NCBI GenBank assembly: GCA_023412635.1
Contig: JAEYNI010000131.1
Span: 1-18,023 of the forward strand
Direction: 5' to 3'
DNA: 18,023 nucleotides
From: Bacillota bacterium
GTDB taxonomy: Bacteria; Bacillota; Clostridia; Acetivibrionales; DSM-1351
Position numbers and translations under genes: made by a program
Shown here: one piece after another, positions 1 through 7,506 of the stretch
How positions within the stretch are numbered: the stretch's first letter is position 1
Layout: the number at the start of each line of letters is the position of its first letter
Notes under the pieces: generated by a model
Told to the model about the DNA's origin: nothing
Databases searched by the model: none
The model's input: only the letters and a program-made list of their open reading frames with translations

Positions 1-1019
1 ATAAATTAATCAGCTGTAAATCCGGGGAAAAGGATTACGGAATATTATTCTTTGCGGCAACATATATCCCCGGTATATTTATGAGTAATCTCATATATAA
101 CGACACTATATCCACAGCTTTTTTTACTTGCTCCATATATTTTATGATTAAATTTGTCAAAACCAGGGCTATTAAATATTTGGTAATTTCTTCAGTGTTG
201 TTAGCAATAGGTAATTATTTTAGAAGTATCGGCTTAATAATTCTTATAGCGTCCATTATATACATTATTTTAAATATAAATACCCTTAAACCAAAGCTAA
301 TATCAGTAGCTGTAGTAATACTGATTTTATCCATTAATATCCCGGGCTTTACCCAGAACTATTATTTACAGAAGGCAAATATTATAAGCGGGTCTGTTAA
401 GGAGAATTCTGCACCTGTGCATATGTGGCTGAACATGGGGTTAAATTTCGATAAAATTGGTTTTTGGGATGATTTCAGAAGTTATAGGATATATTGTGTT
501 GACGCCGGACACAATAAGCAACAAAGTGAAAAGTTATTCAAGGAATCAATAATAAGAAAAGCTTCAAATGCAACTATAGGCGGATTACTATCGCATTACT
601 ATAAAAAACTCCTCTGGACCTGGACTGAGGGTACTTATCAGATTGAAAGATATGGACTGGGCAATGATGTTAATACTTTGGGAGGAAAAGGCCCAAGACA
701 TGGCGGCTACGAATACAGGACCTTTGCAACGAATTTATTTAAAGATGATTCCATATACAGGAGCGGAATGAATTGGCTGCTGTATACCATCAACTTTCTT
801 ATGTATGTATTTATCATTTTCGGATTACTTGAAGAATTATTATCACAAAAATTCGAACAATTGTTATTGGTGTTAATTGTTCTTGGAATAATGGCTTTCT
901 ATCTTGTTTGGGAGATAAAATCCCGATATTTATATCCGATATATCCAATCTTAATTATTCTTTCCTATCAAGGCTTTAAAAGGGCACATTCATTTATTTT
1001 CAAAAGTACAAGTAAATGA
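1..1019 (+). CDS. Polytopic membrane protein, GT39/ArnT-like glycosyltransferase (3' part)
   Basis: The reading frame is open to the left edge: codons from position 3 read KLISCKSGEKDYG without a stop, so the ATG at 81 is internal and the N-terminus lies outside the window. About 339 residues are visible, with at least six hydrophobic segments separated by short polar loops. The stretch after the first visible helix, LIYNDTIST, and the C-terminal 'SRYLYPIYPILIIL' segment resemble the membrane core of glycosyltransferase family 39/ArnT-like enzymes, which move sugars from lipid-phosphate donors on the outer face of the membrane. The catalytic N-terminal loop, normally carrying acidic residues, is not in view, so activity cannot be judged. 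The gene is separated from the sigma operon by about 110 bp containing a weak terminator-like hairpin. The family call is by resemblance of membrane-core motifs; the substrate is unknown. Confidence 0.6.
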   Translation, partial: KLISCKSGEKDYGILFFAATYIPGIFMSNLIYNDTISTAFFTCSIYFMIKFVKTRAIKYLVISSVLLAIGNYFRSIGLIILIASIIYIILNINTLKPKLISVAVVILILSINIPGFTQNYYLQKANIISGSVKENSAPVHMWLNMGLNFDKIGFWDDFRSYRIYCVDAGHNKQQSEKLFKESIIRKASNATIGGLLSHYYKKLLWTWTEGTYQIERYGLGNDVNTLGGKGPRHGGYEYRTFATNLFKDDSIYRSGMNWLLYTINFLMYVFIIFGLLEELLSQKFEQLLLVLIVLGIMAFYLVWEIKSRYLYPIYPILIILSYQGFKRAHSFIFKSTSK

Positions 1020-1023
1020 AGTC

Positions 1024-1060
1024 TGAGTTTCATGGTTACTATCATAAAAACTCAAAAATA
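1024..1060 (+). terminator. Weak terminator-like hairpin after the glycosyltransferase-like gene
   Basis: TGAGTTT (1024-1030) pairs perfectly with AAACTCA (1048-1054). An inner stem ATGGT/ATCAT (1032-1036 with 1041-1045, one G-U pair) stacks above it. The 3' flank is AAAATATTTCTTT rather than a clean T run, so termination would be inefficient. It lies five bases past the stop codon at 1019. Confidence 0.35.
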
Positions 1061-1074
1061 TTTCTTTAAAAAAG

Positions 1075-1104
1075 TGAACAAATTCAATATGATAAAAGTA
1101 TAAC
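1075..1104 (+). promoter_or_regulatory. Candidate promoter of the sigY-type operon
   Basis: TGAACA at 1075-1080 and TATAAC at 1099-1104 are separated by 18 bases. As a housekeeping promoter the -10 is good (5/6) and the -35 weak (4/6). The TGAAC core also resembles the -35 element of ECF promoters (SigW/SigY types), which would fit autoregulation, but no convincing ECF -10 such as CGTC is present. This is the only promoter-like pair in the 108-bp gap. Confidence 0.3.
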
Positions 1105-1130
1105 TAGTAGAACACTTTAAAAAGAAGGTG

Positions 1131-1673
1131 ATGAGTCTGGGGGATACAAATGAATACCTGGCAACGGCTGCCAGGGAGGGTAATAGATACGCTATGGCTC
1201 AATTATTGCAGGCGAATTACAGTATTATATTCAAATACTGCCTTAAGCTTACCCTCAATAGAGAAGAAGCCCAGGACATCACACAGGAAGTTATGGTCAG
1301 GGCAGTAGAAAAAATAAGACTCTATGATGAAAAGAAGGCCTCTATAAGTACATGGCTGATAAGCATAGCGAAGAATATCTGGCTGACAGGAATAAAGCGA
1401 AAAAAATTATTTGACAACTATTGCAGCACTCTGTTACTACCTGAAGACTATACCAATGAAATTGATAATTTGTTTAGTAACGATGATTTAATTCAGGCAG
1501 TTAACAAGCTTTCTCCAAAGCTTAAAGCGCCTCTGGTACTAAAATACAACTTTGACTATTCCTACGAAGCCATAGCAAAAACCCTTGGAATACCAACTGG
1601 AACCGTTAAATCCAGAATATCAAATGCAATAAAAAATATTGGAAGGGAGCTGGAAAACTATGAGCGAGGATGA
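1131..1673 (+). CDS. sigY: ECF RNA polymerase sigma factor, SigY-like
   Basis: This 180-residue protein has the two-domain ECF sigma layout. Region 2 (roughly residues 25-85) includes the core-binding and -10-recognising stretch with 'REEAQDITQEVMVRAVEK' and 'STWLISIAKNIW'. Region 4 (about 118-175) has the helix-turn-helix 'YEAIAKTLGIPTGTVKSRIS' that reads the -35 element. A GTG three bases upstream (1128) is an alternative start; the Shine-Dalgarno AGAAGG (1122-1127) abuts it, so ATG at 1131 with GTG as a near-equal option is preferred. It is followed with overlaps by a small membrane protein, a 69-aa protein, an ABC ATPase and a permease. This is the order of Bacillus subtilis sigY-yxlC-(yxlD)-yxlE-yxlF-yxlG, and it is the main reason for calling it SigY-like rather than a generic ECF factor. 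It is likely held by the next gene's product and directs transcription of its own operon; that part is inference. Confidence 0.75.
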   Translation: MSLGDTNEYLATAAREGNRYAMAQLLQANYSIIFKYCLKLTLNREEAQDITQEVMVRAVEKIRLYDEKKASISTWLISIAKNIWLTGIKRKKLFDNYCSTLLLPEDYTNEIDNLFSNDDLIQAVNKLSPKLKAPLVLKYNFDYSYEAIAKTLGIPTGTVKSRISNAIKNIGRELENYERG

Positions 1674-1965
1674 AAAAATTGAATATGAATTAAAGAAAAT
1701 ATCAAAAAAGATAGAGGATATTTCAGTAGCTACACCTGAATTAATAAATATTGTTAACTTTGTATCGGATGAGCAGGCCCGGATTGAAGCCAGGAATAAC
1801 AGACAGCTCGCAATGTTCAGCTGTACTGCACTGGCTATCATTGCAGTACTGGTCATAGTTTATCAAATGTCAGCACTGGCATTTATAATTATCCAGGGAT
1901 TACTGCTGACAGTCCCTGCAGTACTGCTTCTTTTAATGAGGAGGAAAAGAAATGAGCTTATATGA
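1660..1965 (+). CDS. yxlC: Small membrane protein, YxlC-like probable anti-sigma factor
   Basis: The 101-residue product has a charged N-terminal half (about 50 residues, 'KKISKKIEDISVATPELINIV') and then two closely spaced hydrophobic helices (about residues 52-72 and 75-95), ending in the basic tail RRKRNELI. The size and layout match YxlC (about 106 aa), which in B. subtilis restrains SigY. The cytoplasmic N-terminal part would bind the sigma factor and the helices anchor it. ATG 1660 is chosen because GGGAG (1645-1649) precedes it at 10 bases. A TTG at 1639 in the same frame has no such site. It overlaps the sigma gene by 14 bases, indicating coupled translation. The anti-sigma role is inferred from position and architecture, since sequence similarity in this family is low. 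Confidence 0.6.
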   Translation: MSEDEKIEYELKKISKKIEDISVATPELINIVNFVSDEQARIEARNNRQLAMFSCTALAIIAVLVIVYQMSALAFIIIQGLLLTVPAVLLLLMRRKRNELI

Positions 1966-2161
1966 ACTTCTAGATAATCCCCCTGTCTGGTTAGTAGTGA
2001 CAATTGTTTTATTCGTCTTCTGTCAGGGAGTATGGATATTCTTAGATGCGCAGAAAAGAGGAAGGTTCCCTTGGTTGTGGGGGATATGGGGTATATCAAA
2101 CTTTCCCCTTCCGCTTATTGTATACTATTTTACGGTTATAAGAAAAGATAGAAAGAGGTAA
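1952..2161 (+). CDS. yxlE: YxlE-like two-helix membrane protein (PLDc_N-type domain)
   Basis: A 69-residue protein with two membrane helices (about residues 9-29 and 42-62). They are joined by the hallmark short loop 'FLDAQKRGRFPWLWG' and followed by a Pro-containing helix and a basic tail (RKDRKR). This W-x-F-x-D-A-x-K-R-G pattern is that of the phospholipase D nuclease N-terminal (PLDc_N) domain, a membrane hairpin also found alone in YxlE. In B. subtilis, YxlE helps YxlC keep SigY silent. GAGGAGG at 1938-1944, 7 bases upstream, is an excellent ribosome binding site, and the gene overlaps its upstream neighbour by 14 bases. No catalytic HKD motif is present, so it is not a phospholipase. 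Confidence 0.65.
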   Translation: MSLYELLDNPPVWLVVTIVLFVFCQGVWIFLDAQKRGRFPWLWGIWGISNFPLPLIVYYFTVIRKDRKR

Positions 2162-2164
2162 AAG

Positions 2165-2878
2165 ATGCTTAAAATAAAAAACCTATCAAAAACATATAAA
2201 AATGGTAAAAAGGCAGTAGATTCATTGTCCCTTGAAGTCAATCCGGGAGATATATTCGGCTTCATAGGTCATAATGGCGCCGGTAAGACCACAACAATAA
2301 AATGTGTTACTGGACTTTTGGATTTTAATGAGGGAGAAATATTGGTTGGCGGAAAATCAATTAAAATTCATGATATCGAGTGTAAAAGGACTATGGCTTA
2401 TATTCCCGACAATCCCGACCTGTACGAAAATATGACTGGTATCCAGTACCTGAACTTTATTGCAGATATATTCACAGTACCCAAAAAGGAGAGGGAAGAG
2501 GCAATAAAAAAATATTCTGATGCCTTTGAACTAACCTCAAGCCTTGGAGATATGATCTCGGCTTACTCTCACGGTATGAAGCAGAAGCTGGCCTTAATAT
2601 CGGCTTTCATTCATAACCCAAGTCTGTTAGTTCTGGATGAACCCTTTGTGGGACTTGACCCGAAGGCATCCCATACTCTAAAAGGTTTCATGAAAGAGTT
2701 GTGCGATAAAGGAGGAGCTATATTCTTTTCTACTCATGTCCTGGAGGTGGCAGAAAAGCTCTGTAATAAAATAGCCATAATCCAGTCAGGAAAACTCGTC
2801 GCCTGCGGCAGGACTGATGAGGTTAAAGGCGACAGTTCCCTTGAAGAATTATTTTTGGAGTTGATAAATCATGAATAA
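2165..2878 (+). CDS. yxlF: ABC transporter ATP-binding protein, YxlF-like
   Basis: This 237-residue ABC ATPase has all core motifs. Walker A is GHNGAGKTT (residues 35-43). The signature region is degenerate, SHGMKQK near residue 135, as is usual in the CcmA/ABC-2 exporter class. Walker B is LLVLDEPF (about 154-161), followed by the D-loop GLDP and the H-loop STHVLEVAE. The start is 3 bases after the yxlE stop, with AGAGG inside the yxlE end as ribosome binding site. The 3' end overlaps the permease start by 8 bases, so the two products are made together and form one exporter. In B. subtilis the equivalent YxlFG pair is in the SigY operon and affects SigY activity. The exported substrate is unknown. 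Confidence 0.9.
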   Translation: MLKIKNLSKTYKNGKKAVDSLSLEVNPGDIFGFIGHNGAGKTTTIKCVTGLLDFNEGEILVGGKSIKIHDIECKRTMAYIPDNPDLYENMTGIQYLNFIADIFTVPKKEREEAIKKYSDAFELTSSLGDMISAYSHGMKQKLALISAFIHNPSLLVLDEPFVGLDPKASHTLKGFMKELCDKGGAIFFSTHVLEVAEKLCNKIAIIQSGKLVACGRTDEVKGDSSLEELFLELINHE

Positions 2879-4466
2879 TACAATACTTCTTATAAAATCG
2901 CAATTAATAAATTCATCAGGTATAAATAAATTACAGAAAAGCATGTCAAAGGGCGAAAGACTTAAGGCTGGCCTTTTTGCGGGTTTGATACTTTTTGTTA
3001 TATTAATAATATTTTCGCAGATGACTTTGTATGCCTGGGTAATATCTGACTTTCTTGTGGAAAAGGATATGAAGGATGTACTTATTATTATCGGTGTAGC
3101 CCTGTCAATGCTGTTATGTCTTTTTATGTCCATATATAAGGGAGCAGGATATTTGTTTGCATTTAAGGATTTTGACCTACTAATGTCCCTGCCTGTATCA
3201 AGGACGGCAATATTAGTAAGTAAACTATTTATGATAGTGATTACAAATATAGGCTTATCTTTGCTTTTGGGTTTTCCGTACCTGATGGTGTACGGAATCA
3301 AGACTTCTCAGGGAGCTGCGTACTATCTGGCAGCGTTATTGATACTGACCCTGTCCAGCTTGGTTCCGTTAACCTTGGGGTCTCTGCTGTCTCTGTTGCT
3401 GGGAAAGATATCCTCAAAATCAAGGCATACAAATCTGCTCTTAATTATTGGATCCTTTGTAGCACTTGCTTTATTCATGGTTGGGATGTTTTCACTAAAT
3501 TCACTTACAACTTCAAAAATCGAAAATCTCGTTAACTCTATCAGATCTTTAAAAGCAGTTTATTATCCTTTTGGACTATATACGGATGCCCTTGTGAGTT
3601 TAAATATTGCTTCATTGCTAATATTTTCTTTTATCTCAGTTATAGTTTTTGCAGCCTTTATCCTGCTCTTTTCCAAGAGTTTTAAAGCGATAAATTCAAG
3701 TATGCAGGAAAAGTATAAGGCTTCAAACTACAAAATGACCGAGCTTAATGTACAAACAACAGCTGTGGCATTATTTAAAAAAGAGTTGAGTTTTTATTTT
3801 TCATCTTATATATATGCCATAAATACCGGCTTTGGAGCTATTATGATGCCGCTTATAACCGTGTTGCTTATTATTAATGGCTCAAAGGTTACAACCATGC
3901 TTAATATTATGCCGATTAATATCCCGATTTCTCTTTTGGTAACCCTGGCTATGGCAATGTGTGTATCGCTGACCTGCACGACATCACCATCAATTTCACT
4001 TGAAGGTAAAAATCTTTGGATTATAAAGTCATTACCTTTAAAGGTAATAGATATTTTTAACAGCAAAATACTGCTGAATATTGTTGTAACTGCGCCGATA
4101 CTTGTAATATGCTCTACAATACTGGCTGCAGCCTTCAGATTTACCTTCATTGAATACCTGCTGTGTATTGCTGTTGGTCTCTGCTATTGCGGATTCATAG
4201 CTGTAATGGGACTTATAATAAATCTCCACTTTCCAAAGCTTGAATGGAATACACAGGTTACGGCGGTAAAGCAGAGTGCTAGTGTATTAATAGCGATATT
4301 CTCAGGTTTTTTGTATATATTAATTCCTGTTGGAATATATGCTGCTGTAATGCCTTCAAATCTGATCCTTTTCCAGTCATTATGGTTTGTAGTTGCAGTT
4401 ATATTAAACATATTAGCGTACACATATTTAAAGGGTAGGGGTGTGGCTTTATTTAAGGGGTTATAG
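2871..4466 (+). CDS. ABC transporter permease, 12 membrane helices
   Basis: The 531-residue protein has about 12 hydrophobic helices in two blocks of six (about residues 30-275 and 315-525). They are separated by a polar linker rich in K, N and E near residues 280-305. This doubled layout resembles the large ABC_tran_2/'putative ABC exporter' permeases. It is about twice the length of B. subtilis YxlG (259 aa), which occupies the same place in the sigY operon. Its start codon lies inside the last codons of the ATPase gene (8-base overlap). It is the last gene of the operon: a strong intrinsic terminator starts 40 bases downstream. No substrate-specific motif was recognised. Confidence 0.75.
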   Translation: MNNTILLIKSQLINSSGINKLQKSMSKGERLKAGLFAGLILFVILIIFSQMTLYAWVISDFLVEKDMKDVLIIIGVALSMLLCLFMSIYKGAGYLFAFKDFDLLMSLPVSRTAILVSKLFMIVITNIGLSLLLGFPYLMVYGIKTSQGAAYYLAALLILTLSSLVPLTLGSLLSLLLGKISSKSRHTNLLLIIGSFVALALFMVGMFSLNSLTTSKIENLVNSIRSLKAVYYPFGLYTDALVSLNIASLLIFSFISVIVFAAFILLFSKSFKAINSSMQEKYKASNYKMTELNVQTTAVALFKKELSFYFSSYIYAINTGFGAIMMPLITVLLIINGSKVTTMLNIMPINIPISLLVTLAMAMCVSLTCTTSPSISLEGKNLWIIKSLPLKVIDIFNSKILLNIVVTAPILVICSTILAAAFRFTFIEYLLCIAVGLCYCGFIAVMGLIINLHFPKLEWNTQVTAVKQSASVLIAIFSGFLYILIPVGIYAAVMPSNLILFQSLWFVVAVILNILAYTYLKGRGVALFKGL

Positions 4467-4505
4467 TTAAAGTTCCAGTAATATAAATAAAAATAACAGG
4501 TAAAG

Positions 4506-4533
4506 AAAGAACCAATTGTAGGGTTCTTTTTTT
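4506..4533 (+). terminator. Intrinsic terminator of the sigY-type operon
   Basis: AAAGAACC (4506-4513) pairs perfectly with GGTTCTTT (4522-4529) around an 8-base loop, and the T run continues to 4533 (seven Ts from 4527). It lies 40 bases after the permease stop and insulates the Wadjet operon from upstream transcription. Confidence 0.85.
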
Positions 4534-4684
4534 ATTGTCTAGGAAAATATAAATTTTCAAGACACAACTTAATGTCTTAAATGTAGGTAACTGGCATAAT
4601 ACAAGGATAGTGTAAGGATTTTCCTTGACAATAAAAGACTTTGAATTTATGCGCATGCCAGAATTTCCTTAATACATTTAATAT

Positions 4685-4697
4685 AGTTATTATAACT
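4685..4697. repeat. 13-bp perfect palindrome upstream of jetA
   Basis: AGTTAT-T-ATAACT is a perfect inverted repeat 35 bases upstream of the jetA -10 element. It could be an operator for the defence operon, but AT-rich palindromes of this length arise by chance in such DNA. A related half, AGTTATA, recurs at 4747-4753 downstream of the -10. The rest of the 308-bp gap (4467-4774) holds the terminator, a small AAGGA/TCCTT hairpin at 4614-4626, and no credible gene. Confidence 0.25.
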
Positions 4698-4728
4698 CAG
4701 GCATTTCATAAGTTTTGTAATGTTTTTA

Positions 4729-4737
4729 TGGTATAAT
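4729..4737 (+). promoter_or_regulatory. Extended -10 promoter of the Wadjet operon
   Basis: TGGTATAAT is a perfect extended -10 (TG-N-TATAAT), 37 bases before the jetA ATG. No good -35 hexamer sits at 17-18 bases upstream (TAAGTT and similar), which is typical for extended -10 promoters. It is the only strong promoter seen between the terminator at 4533 and jetA. No comparably clear promoter was noticed inside the operon, so all five genes probably depend on it. Confidence 0.55.
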
Positions 4738-4774
4738 AAATCAAAAAGTTATAAATATAAGGATTGCTCACGAA

Positions 4775-6262
4775 ATGAATATTAATTCATCTTTAATTAA
4801 GCCAATAACTGAGACAAAATACCTGTCAGCAGAAAATTGCTGGAGATACAGGTCTATATTAAGATATTTTTATTTTCAGTATGAAAAAATAAAGTACTGG
4901 ATGTATAAAGAAGAAGTTTTTGAAGAACTGCATCAGAATACATTATTTTCTTCATATACCCTTGAAATGTGTCAGCAGGATTTAGATACCCTGGTTTCCT
5001 GGGGAAACCTTGTACCCGTTCAGGATACCTCAAGGGCTGCAACTATTGAGCAATTTAAAAACAAGCAATTCAGATATCAGCTGTCGGAGTATTCGGTAGA
5101 AATAGAAAGGCTGACTGTTAAGCTGGAGAATTTATTTGTGGAGGGTGCTTCTCTCGAACCTACTTTATTTGAGCGAATCAGAGATCATATTTCAAAAATA
5201 AATAGTATTGTATCAGCTGAACCTAAGCTAGTGGCCTCCTGGTGGAAGGATTTAAATACAGATTTCAAGCGGTTAAACCAAAATTATCAGGATTATATCC
5301 GAAGTTTTTACAGCAAAAAAGCTGAGGATATGATGAAAACTTCTGAATTTATAGTATACAAGGACACGTTGATTGAATATCTTCGTGATTTCGTTAAAGG
5401 TCTGCAAAAAAATGCCCATATTATAGAAAGTATCTTGCAGCAAACCTCTGAAGAAATGGTACATGAAATTCTTGAAAAAACATTTATATTTGAAAAATCC
5501 ATACCAAGGCTTGAGCTTGAGGTTAGCGATGAGGTTTTACAGGATAGCATAAACGGTAAATGGCTTAACCTTAAGGAGTGGTTTATGGGTACACCCTCAA
5601 AGGAAAGTGAAGCATCAAAAATATATGATATTACTAATGAAATAGTCAGAAAAATCACCAGATATGCTTCCCAGATTGCTGAAAGCCGTACCAGCGCAGT
5701 TAATAGGAGAGAAGAATACCGAAAGCTTTGTGAGATGTTTATTTCCTGTGATGAAATTGACGAAGCCCATAAATTATCAGCCACTGTATTTGGAATGTTT
5801 AATTCCAGGCATATCAAGGGAAGTATGGAAAGGACAACAGAAAGCTCCAATGTCAGCATTTATGATGAAGAACCTACAGCTATAGAGATAAGGCCGAAGG
5901 TTAGAGGGTATAGTGAAAAGAGTTCCCGTCCTCCTATAAACTTCAAAACTGAACAAAAAAACAAAATCAAAGAGAAATATATCAAGCAGCTTGAAGAAGA
6001 AAAGATGGTAATGGACAGCTATACTAATAACTTTATTATTGACTTCAAATGTCTGCCTGTTATTCCAAGACATGCTCGAATTACTTTACTTAAGTGGATA
6101 GCTAAAGCGGTTGCTTCACCAAATAAAACAGCCAAAACTGAAGATGGGAGAATATTTAAACTAATCAATCCAAAGGACAATTCTAGAGTTGTCCTGAAAT
6201 GTGAGGATGGAGAATTAGATATGCCTGCTTATGTTTTGGAATTTAATAATTTGAAGGCATAA
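4775..6262 (+). CDS. jetA: Wadjet type III subunit JetA (TIGR02677/DUF2397), kleisin-like
   Basis: The 495-residue protein matches the TIGR02677/DUF2397 family from its first residues. 'PITETKYLSAENCWRYRSIL' is followed by a winged-helix-like N-terminal domain (about 15-100) with 'QDLDTLVSWGNLVPVQDTSR' and 'FRYQLSEYSVEIERL'. A long helical middle and a C-terminal segment (about 395-495) end the protein. In Wadjet, JetA is the kleisin-like linker that closes the SMC-type ring of JetC with JetB. Together they extrude DNA loops and recognise small circular DNA. The ribosome binding site AAGGA (4759-4763) is 11 bases upstream, rather far, so translation may be modest. It is first in a five-gene operon. 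The length and motifs look intact, with no frameshift. The family call is strong; the kleisin role comes from work on other Wadjet types. Confidence 0.88.
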   Translation: MNINSSLIKPITETKYLSAENCWRYRSILRYFYFQYEKIKYWMYKEEVFEELHQNTLFSSYTLEMCQQDLDTLVSWGNLVPVQDTSRAATIEQFKNKQFRYQLSEYSVEIERLTVKLENLFVEGASLEPTLFERIRDHISKINSIVSAEPKLVASWWKDLNTDFKRLNQNYQDYIRSFYSKKAEDMMKTSEFIVYKDTLIEYLRDFVKGLQKNAHIIESILQQTSEEMVHEILEKTFIFEKSIPRLELEVSDEVLQDSINGKWLNLKEWFMGTPSKESEASKIYDITNEIVRKITRYASQIAESRTSAVNRREEYRKLCEMFISCDEIDEAHKLSATVFGMFNSRHIKGSMERTTESSNVSIYDEEPTAIEIRPKVRGYSEKSSRPPINFKTEQKNKIKEKYIKQLEEEKMVMDSYTNNFIIDFKCLPVIPRHARITLLKWIAKAVASPNKTAKTEDGRIFKLINPKDNSRVVLKCEDGELDMPAYVLEFNNLKA

Positions 6263-6332
6263 ACTAAGCTTTACAAGTATACAGCGATCTGAGCTTATAT
6301 AACCCCAGTACAAACAATTAATGGAGAGGTAA

Positions 6333-7490
6333 ATGAAGGAACTAGAAGTTTTACTTAATAATTTTTGGATTGTAAAAGAAAAAAATACTGAGCTTTATCA
6401 TGCTATTAAGGATGCAAGCCCCAAGTTTAAAGATTTTATTGAAGAAAAACTTGGCTACAGGCTGATAATAAATCCATATATAATAAAGCTTGAAAAAATA
6501 CCTGGACGTCCGGAAAAATGGATGGGTATTGAGAGTTTTGATTCAAATATGGATTATGCTCTATTTTGCTTACTGTTGGCTTTTCTTGAGGACAGGGGCA
6601 GCGGTGACCAGTTTGTACTATCCCAGGTAACAGAATATATGCAGTCCACTTGGCCCCATACCGATAAACTTGATTGGACTCTATTCAGGCATAGACGCTC
6701 ACTGGTAAAGGTGATGAGGTTTGCTGCAGCTATGCTCCTTTTGAAAATAGATGATGGTGACGAGGGAAAATTCATAGATGTAGTTGAGACTGAGGTTCTA
6801 TATGAAAGTACTGGAATTTCAAGATATTTCGTTCGTAATTTCTCTACCAATATTTTAAATTACAACAACTGGAAGGATATTGAGGTAAAGGAATGGCTTG
6901 AGGCTGATGCTGATAGAGGCAGGATAAGAAGAAATCGTGTTTATAGAAGATTGATAATGTCACCTGTAGTATATAACGAAGGCATTGAAGATTCAGATTA
7001 TGCTTACATAAAAAATTATAAAAATATGATAATCAAGGATTTAGAAGAACATTTGGATACAAGTCTTCATGTACATAAAAACGGAGCGCTACTTGTTTTC
7101 GAATCGGCTAGACAGCAAATGGAGGTTTTTCCGGGAAACAGCACTCTGTCGGATATTGTTCTTCAGATTAATAGTGAAATTATAGCAATGATTAAAGAAG
7201 GTAAGTTGTCAAGACATGATGACGATATTATCCAGCTGTCGAAACCAGGGTTCGAAAGCATTATAGTTAATTGTAGAAATAAGTATATACATGGCTGGAG
7301 TAAAGAGTACAGAGAAATGAGTATGGATAATTTGCTCAGTCAGGTATTAGAGCTTATGGAAGGCTACAGTATGATAGAAAAATCAGGCAGGGAAATAAAT
7401 ATAATGCCGTTATGCGGTAAGGTTACAGGCTATTATCCGAATAGTTTTATGAATAAAAATAATGGTTCTATTGAAGAAAATCAGGAGTGA
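6333..7490 (+). CDS. jetB: Wadjet type III subunit JetB (TIGR02678/DUF2398), KITE-like
   Basis: This 385-residue protein carries the TIGR02678/DUF2398 signatures. They are an N-terminal 'LLNNFWIVKEKNTELYHAIK', then 'RPEKWMGIESF' and 'DYALFCLLLAFLEDR' (about 75-92), and further helical and winged-helix-like segments to about residue 350. In Wadjet complexes JetB is the KITE-type dimer that binds the kleisin JetA and touches DNA. It starts 70 bases after jetA with a strong GGAGAGG (6323-6329). Its end runs into the jetC 5' region: an in-frame jetC ATG (7462) lies within jetB, though a later jetC start is favoured. No truncation is seen. Function is by family membership and operon position. Confidence 0.85.
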   Translation: MKELEVLLNNFWIVKEKNTELYHAIKDASPKFKDFIEEKLGYRLIINPYIIKLEKIPGRPEKWMGIESFDSNMDYALFCLLLAFLEDRGSGDQFVLSQVTEYMQSTWPHTDKLDWTLFRHRRSLVKVMRFAAAMLLLKIDDGDEGKFIDVVETEVLYESTGISRYFVRNFSTNILNYNNWKDIEVKEWLEADADRGRIRRNRVYRRLIMSPVVYNEGIEDSDYAYIKNYKNMIIKDLEEHLDTSLHVHKNGALLVFESARQQMEVFPGNSTLSDIVLQINSEIIAMIKEGKLSRHDDDIIQLSKPGFESIIVNCRNKYIHGWSKEYREMSMDNLLSQVLELMEGYSMIEKSGREINIMPLCGKVTGYYPNSFMNKNNGSIEENQE

Positions 7491-7506
7491 GGGGTATGAA
7501 TTCATT

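Noticed and set aside
2849..3301. 150-codon minus-strand frame across the ATPase/permease junction
   Set aside because: Opposes a tightly overlapping operon and has no recognisable features.
4625..4653. Consensus -35 TTGACA in the gap before jetA
   Set aside because: The hexamer 17 bases downstream is TATGCG, a poor -10, and it is over 100 bases from the better extended -10 at 4729-4737.
4453..4656. 67-codon minus-strand frame in the gap before jetA
   Set aside because: It reads straight through the intrinsic terminator hairpin and lacks a binding site or family features.
5308..5859. 183-codon open frame on the minus strand inside jetA
   Set aside because: Its translation is Leu/Ser-rich antisense of a strongly family-matching jetA, with no binding site and no recognisable domain.
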